Below are positions 28,193 through 38,223 of a stretch of DNA of 64,000 nt, in pieces (the first letter of the stretch is position 1; the number at the start of each line of letters is the position of its first letter). Made by a program: the position numbers and the translations under genes. Origin of the DNA: a bacterium SCSIO 12844 (GTDB lineage: Bacteria; Pseudomonadota; Gammaproteobacteria; Francisellales; Francisellaceae); assembly GCA_024397935.1 (NCBI GenBank), contig CP073743.1, positions 682,001-746,000 on the forward strand, read 5' to 3'. Under the pieces are notes generated by a model. The model made no database searches, was not told where the DNA came from, and worked only from the letters and a program-made list of their open reading frames with translations.

Positions 28193-29260
28193 GTGGCAGT
28201 TAGGCATAAATTTATCTCAGTATTTGTTGTAAGTGTTTTAATGATGTTCTTACCACTTTCGGCTATATCTTTTACGGATTATACTGTCTCAAGAGGTGAT
28301 ACCTTGTGGGGAATTGCTGTTAAGCATAAGCCTTCTGGTGTTTCAACATCAGATATGATTAAAGCAATTAAAGGCTTAAATCTATCATCGTCTCCAGCAG
28401 TTGTAGATAATGTTGTGCGCCTAGGTGATCAGTTGTCATTACCCGATACTAAAGCTGAGGTTGATCAGGCAATTGCAAAGCTTGATCAGGCACAAGATAA
28501 CTATCAAAAAATTCAACGAAATGGTGTGCATGCTGATAATACAACGAATACCCAAACAAAAACGCAGCTAGAAGCATCTCCGACTAAAGTAGTTTCAGTT
28601 CAATCGATGAAGCAAGCACCAAAAACAGCTGCTGTTGCTTCAAGTCAATCAGAACCAACAAATACGAATAATAGTGTTGATTCAAATAACCATGCAATTA
28701 TCTCATCAGTTGATCATATACAAAGTCAAGTTACTCGAACGGATCAAGGTTATACTCTATCCGTTAATCAAGCACCTGTGAAAAAAGATAGTCAAGATAG
28801 TGGTGGTCATATTGGTAGTACCGTTATATGGTTGATCGTTATTGTTATTATTATTTTAATTATTGTTCGTAGGCTACGTAAAAAGAAACATGTAAGAAAT
28901 CAAAATGGTAACTTAGACTATCAAAAACGTACACCTCAAGCTGGTAGTTTAGAAGGTGGTTATCAACCTAAGGCGGAGCTAGATGCATCGAATATTTCTG
29001 AAGTTTTAGTTGAGGCGATGCTATTATTAAATGATGGGCGCTATGATGATGCGCGCCATACACTACAACAAACATTAAAACTTAAACCAGATAGTATTGA
29101 AATCCGTATGAAATTAATGGAAGTGTATGCGGCAAGTGGTGATGAGATATCATTTAATAGTGAACGTGATTATCTAGCGGCACATTTAATGAGTCATGAT
29201 GATGAGCGCTGGCAGGAAATTGATGAAGTCTATCATCAGTATTTTATTGCCAGAGGTTAA
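28193..29260 (+). CDS. fimV: FimV-like LysM/TPR membrane protein
   Basis: 355 residues starting at GTG 28193, with AAGGAG about ten bases upstream. A signal or first membrane segment is followed by a LysM domain (YTVSRGDTLWGIAVKHKP), a Ser/Thr/Gln-rich linker, a transmembrane helix near residues 208-226 (VIWLIVIVIIILIIV), a basic stretch, and a C-terminal FimV domain with LLNDGRYDDARHTLQQ TPR-like repeats. FimV-type proteins bind peptidoglycan and organise polar structures and type IV pili. It is much shorter than Pseudomonas FimV (over 900 residues). PilF elsewhere in the window agrees with a pilus system. Confidence 0.85.
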   Translation: MAVRHKFISVFVVSVLMMFLPLSAISFTDYTVSRGDTLWGIAVKHKPSGVSTSDMIKAIKGLNLSSSPAVVDNVVRLGDQLSLPDTKAEVDQAIAKLDQAQDNYQKIQRNGVHADNTTNTQTKTQLEASPTKVVSVQSMKQAPKTAAVASSQSEPTNTNNSVDSNNHAIISSVDHIQSQVTRTDQGYTLSVNQAPVKKDSQDSGGHIGSTVIWLIVIVIIILIIVRRLRKKKHVRNQNGNLDYQKRTPQAGSLEGGYQPKAELDASNISEVLVEAMLLLNDGRYDDARHTLQQTLKLKPDSIEIRMKLMEVYAASGDEISFNSERDYLAAHLMSHDDERWQEIDEVYHQYFIARG

Positions 29261-29346
29261 CTTTTTATTCTTATTCTATTTTTATATTAAATTACCTATA
29301 CTTAAATCTAAGATTAAATCAAAAAGGCTGTTATTAGTTTAAGACG

Positions 29347-31119
29347 ATGGCATTGTTAGATGTAAAGGATTTACATATCTGGCTTAAAGATCAAGATCAA
29401 TGGTTTAAAGTCGTTAATGGTATTAACTTTTCGATTGAAAAAGGTCAAGCATTTGCGTTGGTCGGAGAGTCAGGCTGTGGTAAAACAATGACTGCAAATG
29501 CAATTATGCGCCTTTTACCTTACCAAGCGCACTATATTCAACCGAGTGAAATTTATTTAAATCAAAAAAATCTTTTGAGCTTATCTGAAGTGAAAATGCG
29601 TAAAGTTCGTGGTAGTGAAATATCAATGATTTTTCAAGAGCCTTCATTGGCATTGAATCCAGTATTAACGGTTAAACAACAATTATTAGAGGCTTTACTA
29701 GATAGTAAAAACAAAGTACAAGATGCCTTAATGTTGCTTGAGAAAGTACAAATTGCAAATGCAAAGGCATTTTTAAATCGTTATCCATTTGAACTTTCAG
29801 GTGGCATGAAACAGCGGGTAATGATTGCAATGGCATTAGCTGCAAAGCCGTCATTATTAATTGCAGATGAATCAACAACAGCACTAGATGTTACTGTCCA
29901 AAAAGAGATTTTACAATTACTTAGATTACTACAAAAACAAGAAGCATTAAGTTTATTATTTATTAGTCATAATTTAATGCTAGTTAGAGAAATAGCCGAT
30001 GAAATCGCTGTAATGAAATCAGGTAAATTAGTTGAAAAAAATCAAACCGAAGCTTTTTTTAATAACCCTCAAGACCCATTTAGTCGTAAGCTTTTAAAAG
30101 CGGTACCAAACGAAAAGTTAGCCGTTGAGCCAGTAGTTTCAAATAAGATTATACTAGATGCACAGTCGATCTCTGTACGCTTTCCGATTAAAAAGGGTTT
30201 TTTTAGGCGTACTATTGGTTATCAAGTAGCCTTAGATAAAGTAACGCTTCAATTAAAAAAAGCAACAACCTTAGCCGTAGTAGGCGAATCTGGTAGTGGT
30301 AAAACAACGCTTTTAAAATCATTATTAAATTTGGAAAAACATCGCTGTAGTGGAAAGATTTTTTATCATCATCATAACTATGATCAATTATCTAATCGAG
30401 CTTTTAAACAGTTAACTCAAAGTGTACAAATCGTTTTTCAAGATCCGTTTTCATCAATGAACCCTAAGTTATTAATTAAAGATATTTTATCTGAAGGTTT
30501 GTATGCTTGTCGATTATATAGAGATAAAAATGACCGTTATGCCTATTTAGTAAATTTATTAGAAAAAGTAGATTTAAATGAGGATGCATTATTACGTTAT
30601 CCGCATGAGTTTTCAGGTGGTCAACGCCAGAGAATTGCAATTGCACGTGCATTATCGACTGAACCTGATGTGTTGTTACTAGATGAACCAACCAGTGCAT
30701 TAGATGTGTCCGTTCAATCAAGTATTTTACAATTATTAGAAAATTTACAAAAAGAACAAGGCTTAAGCTATTTATTTATTAGTCATGATTTGATGGTTGT
30801 TGCATCTTTAGCTGATGAAGTAATTGTAATATTCCAAGGTCAAGTGGTTGAATACGGTGTAGCTAGTATTGTGCTTAAATCACCACAACACCCATATACT
30901 GAAGCTTTATTAAGTGCAATTCCAGGTAAAAAGTATTTTAATTCTCAAGATTCTAAACTCCCACTAGACATTCAAACGCAATCTGTTACATTAAAGCAAA
31001 CAGTAACTGGTTGCTTATATCATAAGCGTTGTAAGTATGCACAAGAACAATGTAAAGATCTTAAGCCAGAATTAACTGGAAATAAGCATAAAGTACGTTG
31101 CTTTTATCCATTAAATTAA
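29347..31119 (+). CDS. Fused peptide ABC transporter ATPase (two nucleotide-binding domains)
   Basis: 590 residues holding two complete ABC ATPase domains. Walker A loops are GESGCGKT and GESGSGKT, signatures are LSGGMKQR and FSGGQRQR, and Walker B strands are LLIADEST and LLLDEPT. Both halves have the C-terminal extension of oligopeptide/dipeptide transporters, the last with the Cys-rich CLYHKRCKYAQEQC motif. It therefore resembles YejF or a DppD-DppF fusion and powers uptake of peptides. No permease or binding protein gene is adjacent, so the partners must be elsewhere. It is followed closely by rsmI. Confidence 0.9.
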   Translation: MALLDVKDLHIWLKDQDQWFKVVNGINFSIEKGQAFALVGESGCGKTMTANAIMRLLPYQAHYIQPSEIYLNQKNLLSLSEVKMRKVRGSEISMIFQEPSLALNPVLTVKQQLLEALLDSKNKVQDALMLLEKVQIANAKAFLNRYPFELSGGMKQRVMIAMALAAKPSLLIADESTTALDVTVQKEILQLLRLLQKQEALSLLFISHNLMLVREIADEIAVMKSGKLVEKNQTEAFFNNPQDPFSRKLLKAVPNEKLAVEPVVSNKIILDAQSISVRFPIKKGFFRRTIGYQVALDKVTLQLKKATTLAVVGESGSGKTTLLKSLLNLEKHRCSGKIFYHHHNYDQLSNRAFKQLTQSVQIVFQDPFSSMNPKLLIKDILSEGLYACRLYRDKNDRYAYLVNLLEKVDLNEDALLRYPHEFSGGQRQRIAIARALSTEPDVLLLDEPTSALDVSVQSSILQLLENLQKEQGLSYLFISHDLMVVASLADEVIVIFQGQVVEYGVASIVLKSPQHPYTEALLSAIPGKKYFNSQDSKLPLDIQTQSVTLKQTVTGCLYHKRCKYAQEQCKDLKPELTGNKHKVRCFYPLN

Positions 31120-31142
31120 ATCAACATAGCATTTTTATTTAT

Positions 31143-32018
31143 ATGACTAAAGAAAGAAAAACAGGTGTTTTATATATTGTTGCAACACCCATTGGCAATT
31201 TAAATGATATTACCTTAAGAGCACTAGAAATTTTAAAAACAGTTGATTTCATTCTTGCTGAAGATACAAGAGTAACCGCTAAATTACTCACAAATTTTGG
31301 TATTCAAAAACAGCTTATATCGTATCACCATTACAATGAGAAAAAGCGTATTGATGAGATTGAAAAATACTTAACTGAAGGTAAATCAATTGCTTTAGTT
31401 AGTGATGCTGGTACACCTTTGATATCAGATCCAGGTTATGTGATTGTAAGTTATTTAAGAGAAAAGGCATTTGAGGTTATTCCAATTCCTGGTGCCTCAG
31501 CTGTAATAGCTGCTATTTCTGCTTCTGGGTTAAAAACAGATCAATTTCAATTTGTTGGTTTTTTGTCTTCTAAGCGTAAAGCAAAAGAAGATCAGTTAAT
31601 GCAAATCAAAGCCTACTGTGGTACGAGTATCTTATATGAAGCGCCACATCGATTAATTGAGACATTAAAAGCAATTGATTTGGTTTTTGGTGAATATAAT
31701 CAAGTTGTACTAGCAAAAGAATTAACAAAGCAATATGAGCATTTTATTAAAGGTAGTGCTCAAGATATTTTAACTTGGTTAAATGATGATGTTTTAAGGC
31801 AAAAGGGAGAGTTTGTTATACTTATCCAAGCACTGTTTGTAGAAGATGGTAATAACAATTCTGAAATAGATGCAAAACTTACAGATACACTAAAAATATT
31901 ATTAGATGAGCTTTCTTTAAAACAAGCAGTTGCAATTACAGCAAAGCTTTTTAATCACAAGAAAAATAAGTTATATGATTATGCATTATCATTAACAAAT
32001 AATAAGGAACAATCGTGA
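31143..32018 (+). CDS. rsmI: 16S rRNA (cytidine-2'-O) methyltransferase RsmI
   Basis: 291 residues from ATG 31143; in-frame codons upstream overlap the previous gene and are unlikely to be used. The tetrapyrrole-methylase-like fold is shown by TGVLYIVATPIGNLNDITLRAL, AEDTRVTAKLL, SDAGTPLISDPGY and IPGASAVIAAISASGL. RsmI methylates the 2'-O of C1402 in 16S rRNA. The stop overlaps the GTG start of the next gene by four bases, so the two are translationally coupled. Confidence 0.95.
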   Translation: MTKERKTGVLYIVATPIGNLNDITLRALEILKTVDFILAEDTRVTAKLLTNFGIQKQLISYHHYNEKKRIDEIEKYLTEGKSIALVSDAGTPLISDPGYVIVSYLREKAFEVIPIPGASAVIAAISASGLKTDQFQFVGFLSSKRKAKEDQLMQIKAYCGTSILYEAPHRLIETLKAIDLVFGEYNQVVLAKELTKQYEHFIKGSAQDILTWLNDDVLRQKGEFVILIQALFVEDGNNNSEIDAKLTDTLKILLDELSLKQAVAITAKLFNHKKNKLYDYALSLTNNKEQS

Positions 32019-32587
32019 TAAAGCGCATAGTATTTGCACTAAAAGAGTTAAAAACTTATAGAAAAGATTTAAAATATATACTTAATGATACCTCTTTTAC
32101 TGTAAATAGTGTCTTAGATTTAGACTTAGTAAAAATAAAGCAATCGGGTATTGAAGTCATTGTACTTGATTTTGATGGCGTCTTAGCAGCACATGGAGAA
32201 AATGAGCCTTCTAAAGAGGTAAAGGTATGGCTTACTAAGTTGGTTAATCTATTTGGTGAGAATCATATTTATATCTTATCGAATAAACCAACTGAAGTTC
32301 GATTAAATTATTTTAAAAAGTATTTTCCTTTATTTCGTTTTATATCGGGGGTGAGAAAAAAACCTTATCCAGATGGTATGGAGAAAGTAATTCAACTATC
32401 AAAAACAAATGCTAAGCATATCGCACTAATAGATGATCGTTTGTTAACAGGCTGTTTGGCAGCATTGATTGCAAAGGCACAACCAATTTATATTAAAAAA
32501 GCACAGTCAAATTATAAAAAAAGACCAATTGTTGAATTTTTCTTTGCTTTTTTAAGAAGTGCTGAGCGGTTTTTTATGCAGTTTTAG
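32015..32587 (+). CDS. YqeG-like HAD-family phosphatase
   Basis: 190 residues from GTG 32015, overlapping the rsmI stop by four bases. HAD motif I is VLDFDGVLAAHGE, motif II is YILSNKP, a Lys lies in VRKKPYPDGM, and motif IV is ALIDDRLLTG. This is the YqeG/HAD-IIIA type, whose studied eukaryotic relatives dephosphorylate phosphatidylglycerophosphate. The C-terminus has a basic, aromatic segment (RRPIVEFFFAFL-like) that could contact the membrane. A phosphatidylglycerophosphate phosphatase role is plausible, but the family is poorly defined in proteobacteria. Confidence 0.8.
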   Translation: MIKRIVFALKELKTYRKDLKYILNDTSFTVNSVLDLDLVKIKQSGIEVIVLDFDGVLAAHGENEPSKEVKVWLTKLVNLFGENHIYILSNKPTEVRLNYFKKYFPLFRFISGVRKKPYPDGMEKVIQLSKTNAKHIALIDDRLLTGCLAALIAKAQPIYIKKAQSNYKKRPIVEFFFAFLRSAERFFMQF

Positions 32588-32604
32588 CTTATTAAATAAT
32601 CAAT

Positions 32605-32637
32605 ATGGGTAGCTACTACCCATGACATCATTTTTTT
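32605..32637 (+). terminator. Probable terminator after the rsmI-yqeG pair
   Basis: An 8-bp stem, ATGGGTAG/CTACCCAT (32605-32612 with 32616-32623), has a 3-base loop and is followed after seven bases by a run of T. The distance to the T-run is longer than ideal. Confidence 0.55.
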
Positions 32638-32690
32638 ATCTAATCATAATCAAACTTGATCAGTAGTTTTAGATTATAAGGGGTGTAAAA

Positions 32691-34292
32691 ATGAAAAGGT
32701 TTATTTTCTTAGCTATATTTTTATCATTAATTACTTATGGTTATGCTGATTCAAATGTAACAAATATCAATAACGTTAGAGATTATTCAGGCTTTGGGGT
32801 TAATTTTGATCCACAGCTATATTATGGAAGTGATCATCAAGCCTCATCCTATCTTTTTGATATGGTTAATAAGCTCGATCAAAGAAATATCGCTTTAATA
32901 CAGGAGATGGGTACTTTTGCAGATATTGGTATAAATAGTGCAATTGCAAGTAATCTACAAACAAATTTTGTTAATGATGTTAATCATGCTAAAAATGTGA
33001 AAAAATTAAGTTTTGTTATTTATAGCCCTTATCATAATTTTTGGATTGCAAGTAATTCGGCTGATTCTAATCCTTGTATTGGTAAAAATGCTAATATTCA
33101 ACAATGCATACTATTAGTAAGAAGTTATATTAAAACCTGGCTTCATAATAATGCTAAAGCCCAGTTAGTTTGTCGGCATACTGGTAGTACTATAGCCAAT
33201 AGAAATTGTCAATTTATCATTGGAAATGAACGTTTTTTTATGGTTGCGTCTAAGATAAATAATCACTGGTGGTTTAATAACTTAGGTAGTGGCTATAATG
33301 ATTTTGAAGATATGTTATCAATGCCATTAATTATTGATGCACTACATCAGGAGTTGGCAGCTGAAGGCTATTATAATTTAACACCAAGTGGTAAGGTAGC
33401 TTTGCCAGTAGGCATTAATCATACCGTGGCAACGGGTAATATGCTTGATAATCCAACAAAGCCGTCGAATAAAACGATTTCAGTAGGCTATAAGCCAGTG
33501 ATGATGAAAGATAAAGCAACAATGCAATATGTTATTAACTATAGAAATCTTAAAAATTCGCAAACAATAAAAGATCGTTTAATTGGCTTCTGTCAAGCAC
33601 CTGAAGTCAGCGTTAATGGATTAGTCAATGATGATGATAGTCAATATATAAACTTAGCAAGTCATTGGCAGCATAATGCATTTGCTCAATATAATACTAA
33701 ATACTTAAAATTTTCAACAACAGATAGTTTGTGTGACTATTTTATGAAAGTGTTAGCTTGGGGGGCAACCAATCAGTATTTGGATAAAATAGATAATAAA
33801 GAGCATTATCAAATTAATATAATAGCAGCACATGTTTATCCTTATTTTGTTCAATATATGCAGAATACTCCAGCCTTAGCAACAATGCTTAATCAAGTCT
33901 ATCAACCATTAAAAACTTACCTGGCTTCAATTAATTTATCTTATCAACTAAGTCAAGTTTTCCAACTAGGTGAAACAGGTTATGCGGATGTGGCAACTAA
34001 TCGATCTGGACCAAAAGCGTCAGTTACTAATCAAATTAATTATATTAATGATGTTTTAAATACCTTTAATCATAATAATGCTAATAATAAGTTAAGCCTT
34101 GTTAATGGAGATAAAGCTAATGTAATTTTTTGGACTGCTTTTGATTCAGCAAGTAGCTTAGATGCCGCGCACTGTCTTCATGAAAATTATAATATGGGGC
34201 TTTTTTATAGTTATTTCCCGCTTTGTAAAGGCATTGGGCAAAGTTGTAATGGTCAAGATAAAAGCCTTAGCTGTCAGGCTCCGAGTGCATAA
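32691..34292 (+). CDS. Exported protein of unknown function, possibly a glycosidase-like fold
   Basis: 533 residues with a clear signal peptide (MKRFIFLAIFLSLITYGYA) and AAGGGG ribosome site. The mature protein is rich in Asn, Tyr and aromatic residues. The pattern of short motifs (DIGINSAIASNL..., HVYPYFVQYM, LGETGYADVATN, VIFWTAFDSAS) resembles a TIM-barrel glycoside hydrolase, with Glu in GETGYAD as a possible nucleophile, but I cannot assign a family. Cys pairs near the C-terminus could form disulfides. It has its own transcription unit after a probable terminator. A secreted hydrolase is the best guess. Confidence 0.6.
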   Translation: MKRFIFLAIFLSLITYGYADSNVTNINNVRDYSGFGVNFDPQLYYGSDHQASSYLFDMVNKLDQRNIALIQEMGTFADIGINSAIASNLQTNFVNDVNHAKNVKKLSFVIYSPYHNFWIASNSADSNPCIGKNANIQQCILLVRSYIKTWLHNNAKAQLVCRHTGSTIANRNCQFIIGNERFFMVASKINNHWWFNNLGSGYNDFEDMLSMPLIIDALHQELAAEGYYNLTPSGKVALPVGINHTVATGNMLDNPTKPSNKTISVGYKPVMMKDKATMQYVINYRNLKNSQTIKDRLIGFCQAPEVSVNGLVNDDDSQYINLASHWQHNAFAQYNTKYLKFSTTDSLCDYFMKVLAWGATNQYLDKIDNKEHYQINIIAAHVYPYFVQYMQNTPALATMLNQVYQPLKTYLASINLSYQLSQVFQLGETGYADVATNRSGPKASVTNQINYINDVLNTFNHNNANNKLSLVNGDKANVIFWTAFDSASSLDAAHCLHENYNMGLFYSYFPLCKGIGQSCNGQDKSLSCQAPSA

Positions 34293-34391
34293 GTTAATGT
34301 CAAACATTTTATAATAAAACAATAGTTGAAATTAATAGATATATCTTTTAGTCTTTAGCTCATTATGTAAATAATTTTAGAGTATTATATT

Positions 34392-35936
34392 TTGAGCATT
34401 AATATACATCATCATAAAATTGGTTTTATTGCATTAACAGCAATTGGAATAGGTACAATGATTGGCTCTGGGTGGCTTTTTAGCTCATTTTATGCTGCTA
34501 AAATTGCAGGGCCTTCAGCTTTTTTAGCTTGGCTTGTAACGGCAGTTATTATTTTAATACTCGGTTTATGTTTAGCTGAAATATCGTTTAATTATCCTAA
34601 AAGAGGACTAATGGCAAGGCTTTTAGTGATTAGTCATAACAAAGAATTTGCCTTTATTTGTACCATTGCAACCTGGTTGGGATTAACTGCTGTCATTGCA
34701 ACAGAAGCAGAAGGCAGTATTCAGTATCTCTCATCATTATCAGCGACAATAAGCCCATATTTATTTGATACAGTAACACACCAATTAACCCATATTGGCC
34801 TATTAGTTTCAATTTGTATGGTGGTATTATTTGGCGTAATCAACTTTTGGGGTGTAAAAATTCTATCCCATAGTAATGTTTTATTAACAGTTGTAAAAGT
34901 TTGTATACCTACGATAACAGCAATCTCAATTATGCTTGCAAGCTTTAAGTCGAGTAATTTTCACTCTACTGGCCATGGGTTTATGCCATATGGATTTTCT
35001 TCGGTATTCTCAGCAATGATTGGCGCTGGCATGATTTACTCTTTTAATGGTTTCCAAAATATTGTTTCATTTTCATCTGAGGCAAAAAACCCTAAGCGCG
35101 ATATACCTTTGGCTATGATTCTATCAATTATCATAACCTTATTAGTTTATATGGTGCTTCAGACATCATTTATTGGTTCTATTGATATTTCATCAGGTTG
35201 GAAGAATTTAAATTTCACTAGTCCATTTGTTCAAATAACCATGATGTTGAATTTAAATTTAATGACGATTGTTTTATATATTGATGCAGTAGCTTCTCCT
35301 TCTGGCACAGGATTAATATATACAGGCTCTACAACTAGAATGTTAACTGGGATGTCAGAAGATAAACAAATGCCGGCATTTTTTATGAAAATGTCTAAGT
35401 ATAATTTCAGTCGACGTTCTTTAGTAACGACGATTTTATTAGCCATTGTTTTTTTAGTTATGTTTAAATCATGGGCTTCTTTAGTCTCATTTTTATCATT
35501 ATTTTATGTGATTTCTTATATGTCGATTCCAGTATGTTTGGGTAAGCTTCGAGCCCATAAGATTAAGGGGCAGTTTTCAATACCTTTTATCCAGTTTTTA
35601 TTACCATTTATTTTTGCATTCTTATCAATTTTATTTATATTTTCAGGTTTTCCTTATACTGTTTATGTGGTTGGCTTTATTTGTTTGGCTTTTATTGGTT
35701 ATACATTAACGCAAATGAGATACCATGATAGCTTTTTACAAGTTGTATTGAAATCATCACCATTATTATGTCATGTTATTGTATTAGCCGTATTGTCAAT
35801 GCTTGGACCACTAAAGTATGGTGGTATAGGCCTTTTATCAAGTAATCTCTTTTTTGGATTAATTGTTATTGTTTCATTGATAACTTACTTTTTGGTTACT
35901 TATGTTTATAAAAGTACACCTGAAAAAGTGGTTTGA
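34392..35936 (+). CDS. APC-superfamily amino acid permease
   Basis: 514 residues from a TTG start (no better in-frame start precedes the first membrane helix). It has about 12 membrane segments. The first helix reads IGFIALTAIGIGTMIGSGWLF, with the GTMIGSG unwound substrate-binding motif of the APC family. NPKRDIPLA after helix 6 and the GMSEDKQMPAFF loop also fit. It imports an amino acid or exchanges one; the substrate is not predictable. Host-associated relatives often carry many such permeases. It converges on a LuxR-type gene, with 23 bases between the two. Confidence 0.85.
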   Translation: MSINIHHHKIGFIALTAIGIGTMIGSGWLFSSFYAAKIAGPSAFLAWLVTAVIILILGLCLAEISFNYPKRGLMARLLVISHNKEFAFICTIATWLGLTAVIATEAEGSIQYLSSLSATISPYLFDTVTHQLTHIGLLVSICMVVLFGVINFWGVKILSHSNVLLTVVKVCIPTITAISIMLASFKSSNFHSTGHGFMPYGFSSVFSAMIGAGMIYSFNGFQNIVSFSSEAKNPKRDIPLAMILSIIITLLVYMVLQTSFIGSIDISSGWKNLNFTSPFVQITMMLNLNLMTIVLYIDAVASPSGTGLIYTGSTTRMLTGMSEDKQMPAFFMKMSKYNFSRRSLVTTILLAIVFLVMFKSWASLVSFLSLFYVISYMSIPVCLGKLRAHKIKGQFSIPFIQFLLPFIFAFLSILFIFSGFPYTVYVVGFICLAFIGYTLTQMRYHDSFLQVVLKSSPLLCHVIVLAVLSMLGPLKYGGIGLLSSNLFFGLIVIVSLITYFLVTYVYKSTPEKVV

Positions 35937-35959
35937 ATCAGCACTAAATAAATAATTGT

Positions 35960-36817
35960 CTATGCAACTTCTTGATAACTATTATATTTTAAGGTGTCGT
36001 TACTTATTAAATAATTATAGGTATAGTCTAAATAATGAGTTTGTAAATAATTTTCTAGTTCAATTTTTGAGCTGAAACTACTTTTTATTTTAATTCTATC
36101 AATCGCTTTTTCGACAGTTCTGGGTGATTTGCTAAGTAAGGTGGCAATTTGATTTGTATTCATGTTATGGGTTAGTAATTTAATATAATTGAGTTCATTA
36201 GCGGTTAAATTAAAATCTAACACGATTTGAGAAAATGGTGCATAGTTAGGTGTTTCTAATCGTTGATTATAAGTTATTTCATAACTTGGAAATATTTTTG
36301 TTAGTGGTGGCTGGTATAGTTTATAGAAAGTTAATATTACTTTATAAAGTAGATTATATAGCATAACAATGTTATCTATTTGTTTATCATCACTGAGTTT
36401 TATTAAAAAGCAGAAAGAATCTTTAGCAATGCCTAAGTCATGTTCTATTATAATAGGCTCAAACATTGAAAGTTCTTTATTTATTGATTTATATGTTTCT
36501 AGTTGTTTTCTGTTTAATAAGTCTTTTCTATTATATAAAGGATATATATTATCTCGATCAAGCATTAAATCATTAGTATGTAGATTTTTATTATAAAACT
36601 TTTTGGCTAATAATGGCTTCAAAGTAATAATCGAACGCTGATTATCATTTCTAGTTCTGACAAAAGAGAAATTACTTAATTGATATGTAGGAACACTTTT
36701 ATCAAAAAAGTCTTTAATTGGCGCAGAATATTTTATTGCATCTTTAGCGAGCTTTGAAAACAAAATACTATTGCTATAGATTGTTTCCCAATGCTTAATC
36801 TTTTTATGAATATCCAT
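35960..36817 (-). CDS. LuxR-type HTH regulator, paralogue 1
   Basis: 285 residues from ATG 36817, which has AGGAGG about ten bases upstream; an in-frame GTG at 36826 directly abuts that site and is rejected. The N-terminal 190 residues form a sensor-like domain shared with the genes at 48371 and 61752. The C-terminal LuxR/GerE helix-turn-helix reads NLTANELNYIKLLTHNMNTNQIATLLSKSPRTVEKAIDR-like (about residues 206-245). No receiver domain or classical acyl-homoserine-lactone domain signature is visible. It is the most divergent of the three paralogues. The 112-base gap upstream lacks the CGTA-N5-TACG motif found near the other genes. Confidence 0.82.
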   Translation of the reverse strand: MDIHKKIKHWETIYSNSILFSKLAKDAIKYSAPIKDFFDKSVPTYQLSNFSFVRTRNDNQRSIITLKPLLAKKFYNKNLHTNDLMLDRDNIYPLYNRKDLLNRKQLETYKSINKELSMFEPIIIEHDLGIAKDSFCFLIKLSDDKQIDNIVMLYNLLYKVILTFYKLYQPPLTKIFPSYEITYNQRLETPNYAPFSQIVLDFNLTANELNYIKLLTHNMNTNQIATLLSKSPRTVEKAIDRIKIKSSFSSKIELENYLQTHYLDYTYNYLISNDTLKYNSYQEVA

Positions 36818-36929
36818 CTTGCACACCCTCCTAGATAAATAATCAAATTTATGATAACAAAGTATTATAAGAAGTTCAAAATTTTACAGCGAAGATAAGC
36901 GCGTGTTCAGTGATAAAAAAATTTATATA

Positions 36930-37187
36930 TTAATGATTAATATTTGAAATTGTAACGATTTTATTAGTGTCGGTATCCTTAAAAACAGCACCATGGCTTA
37001 TTAGATAATAAATAGCTTGGCGTAATTTTTTGCAGTGTAAATAATTTTTCATATGTTCTATATTTAATAATATATGATTGCAACTTGAATGATCATCATA
37101 TAAATCATTATCGATTAAAAAAGCATTATAATAAATTTTAGACCTTTTTTTCAGATTACTGTGTTGGATCTCAATATTTATAGACAT
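36930..37187 (-). CDS. Small hypothetical protein
   Basis: 85 residues, no signal peptide or membrane segment, with a mixed helical pattern (NYLHCKKLRQAIYYLISHGAVF) of the type seen in small winged-helix or regulatory proteins. It is transcribed in the same direction as the LuxR-type gene downstream, 112 bases apart. The ribosome site is weak. It may be real because no other frame competes, but I cannot assign a role. Confidence 0.45.
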   Translation of the reverse strand: MSINIEIQHSNLKKRSKIYYNAFLIDNDLYDDHSSCNHILLNIEHMKNYLHCKKLRQAIYYLISHGAVFKDTDTNKIVTISNINH

Positions 37188-37371
37188 TACAAAAACCCAT
37201 TTATATAAAGCTTTTTAATATGTTTAGTTATTATAAATATTAATACTTGGTTGGGCATAGGGTAGAGGGTACGGTTTAAGGCTAAGTGAAGTTGTATTAA
37301 CTTATTAATTTAAGCATCATGATGCTATGATATTTTAGTTTATGTTAGGTAAAAAATGAGATTTTTTTGTC

Positions 37372-38223
37372 ATGAAAAAAGAAAATATTGATGATAGAGT
37401 TATTCAAGTAAGTGATGGTGTGAAATTGAATTATATATCTACTGGAAGTGGTAAGCCAATGATTATGCTACCAGGTGGTGGCTTATCAAAGGATATATTT
37501 AAATATCAAATAGAATATTTTTCAAGCATGATGAATGTTATTGCGCTTGATAAGCGTGGGCATGGTCAGTCAGAAAAAGTTGATTATGGCTATCGTTTAG
37601 CACGTTTTGCAAAAGACCTATATGATGTCATTGAAAGTCTTAACTTGAATGAAATTATACTGATGGGTCATTCACTTGGCGCATCAATGATTTATACTTA
37701 TATTGATTTATTTGGTTTAGATAAAATTAGTAAATTAATTATTATTGATGAGCCTGCTTGTTTGTCAGTTAATCCTAGCTGGTCTGAAGTTGAGCGACAA
37801 AATTATGGTGCAATTTATAATTTAGACAGTTTACATGAGTTAACGGATGGATTTATTCATGATACAGATGATCAATTAAAACATAAAATTGTTGATATGA
37901 TGACGACAAAATATATATCAGATGAACAAAAGGCATTTATTCTATCCTGTATGAAAATTCCTAATATGGCAGCAAAACAACTTTATTTTAATAATATATG
38001 CCAAGATTATCGTGATGTAATAAGAAAAATTAACAAACCATGCTTATTTATTACTGGTGAAAAAAGTTTACACCCATATCAATCACATCAATGGTTAAAT
38101 AAGCAAGTTACTAATTCACAATTATATATTTTTTCAGAATCTGATGATGGTAATCATTTTATGTTTGTCGAATCACCAAAGTTATTTAATCAAGTAGTAG
38201 AAGCCTTTCTAACAGATCAATAA
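37372..38223 (+). CDS. Alpha/beta hydrolase
   Basis: 283 residues. The oxyanion region is IMLPGGGLSKDIF, the strand-helix turn is ALDKRGHGQSEK, the nucleophile elbow is GHSLGAS, and the acid-His end is likely in ITGEKSLHPYQ and DDGNHFMFVESP. The sequence fits the general AB-hydrolase_1 group (esterases, lactonases, haloperoxidase-like enzymes). Substrate is unknown. It overlaps the 3' end of the dehydrogenase gene by 7 bases on the opposite strand. It diverges from the small gene at 36930-37187. Confidence 0.85.
   Translation: MKKENIDDRVIQVSDGVKLNYISTGSGKPMIMLPGGGLSKDIFKYQIEYFSSMMNVIALDKRGHGQSEKVDYGYRLARFAKDLYDVIESLNLNEIILMGHSLGASMIYTYIDLFGLDKISKLIIIDEPACLSVNPSWSEVERQNYGAIYNLDSLHELTDGFIHDTDDQLKHKIVDMMTTKYISDEQKAFILSCMKIPNMAAKQLYFNNICQDYRDVIRKINKPCLFITGEKSLHPYQSHQWLNKQVTNSQLYIFSESDDGNHFMFVESPKLFNQVVEAFLTDQ

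Noticed and set aside
34905-34917. GTATACCTACGAT in the amino acid permease gene as another regulatory dyad
   Set aside because: The spacer is four bases, not five, and it is within a coding sequence.
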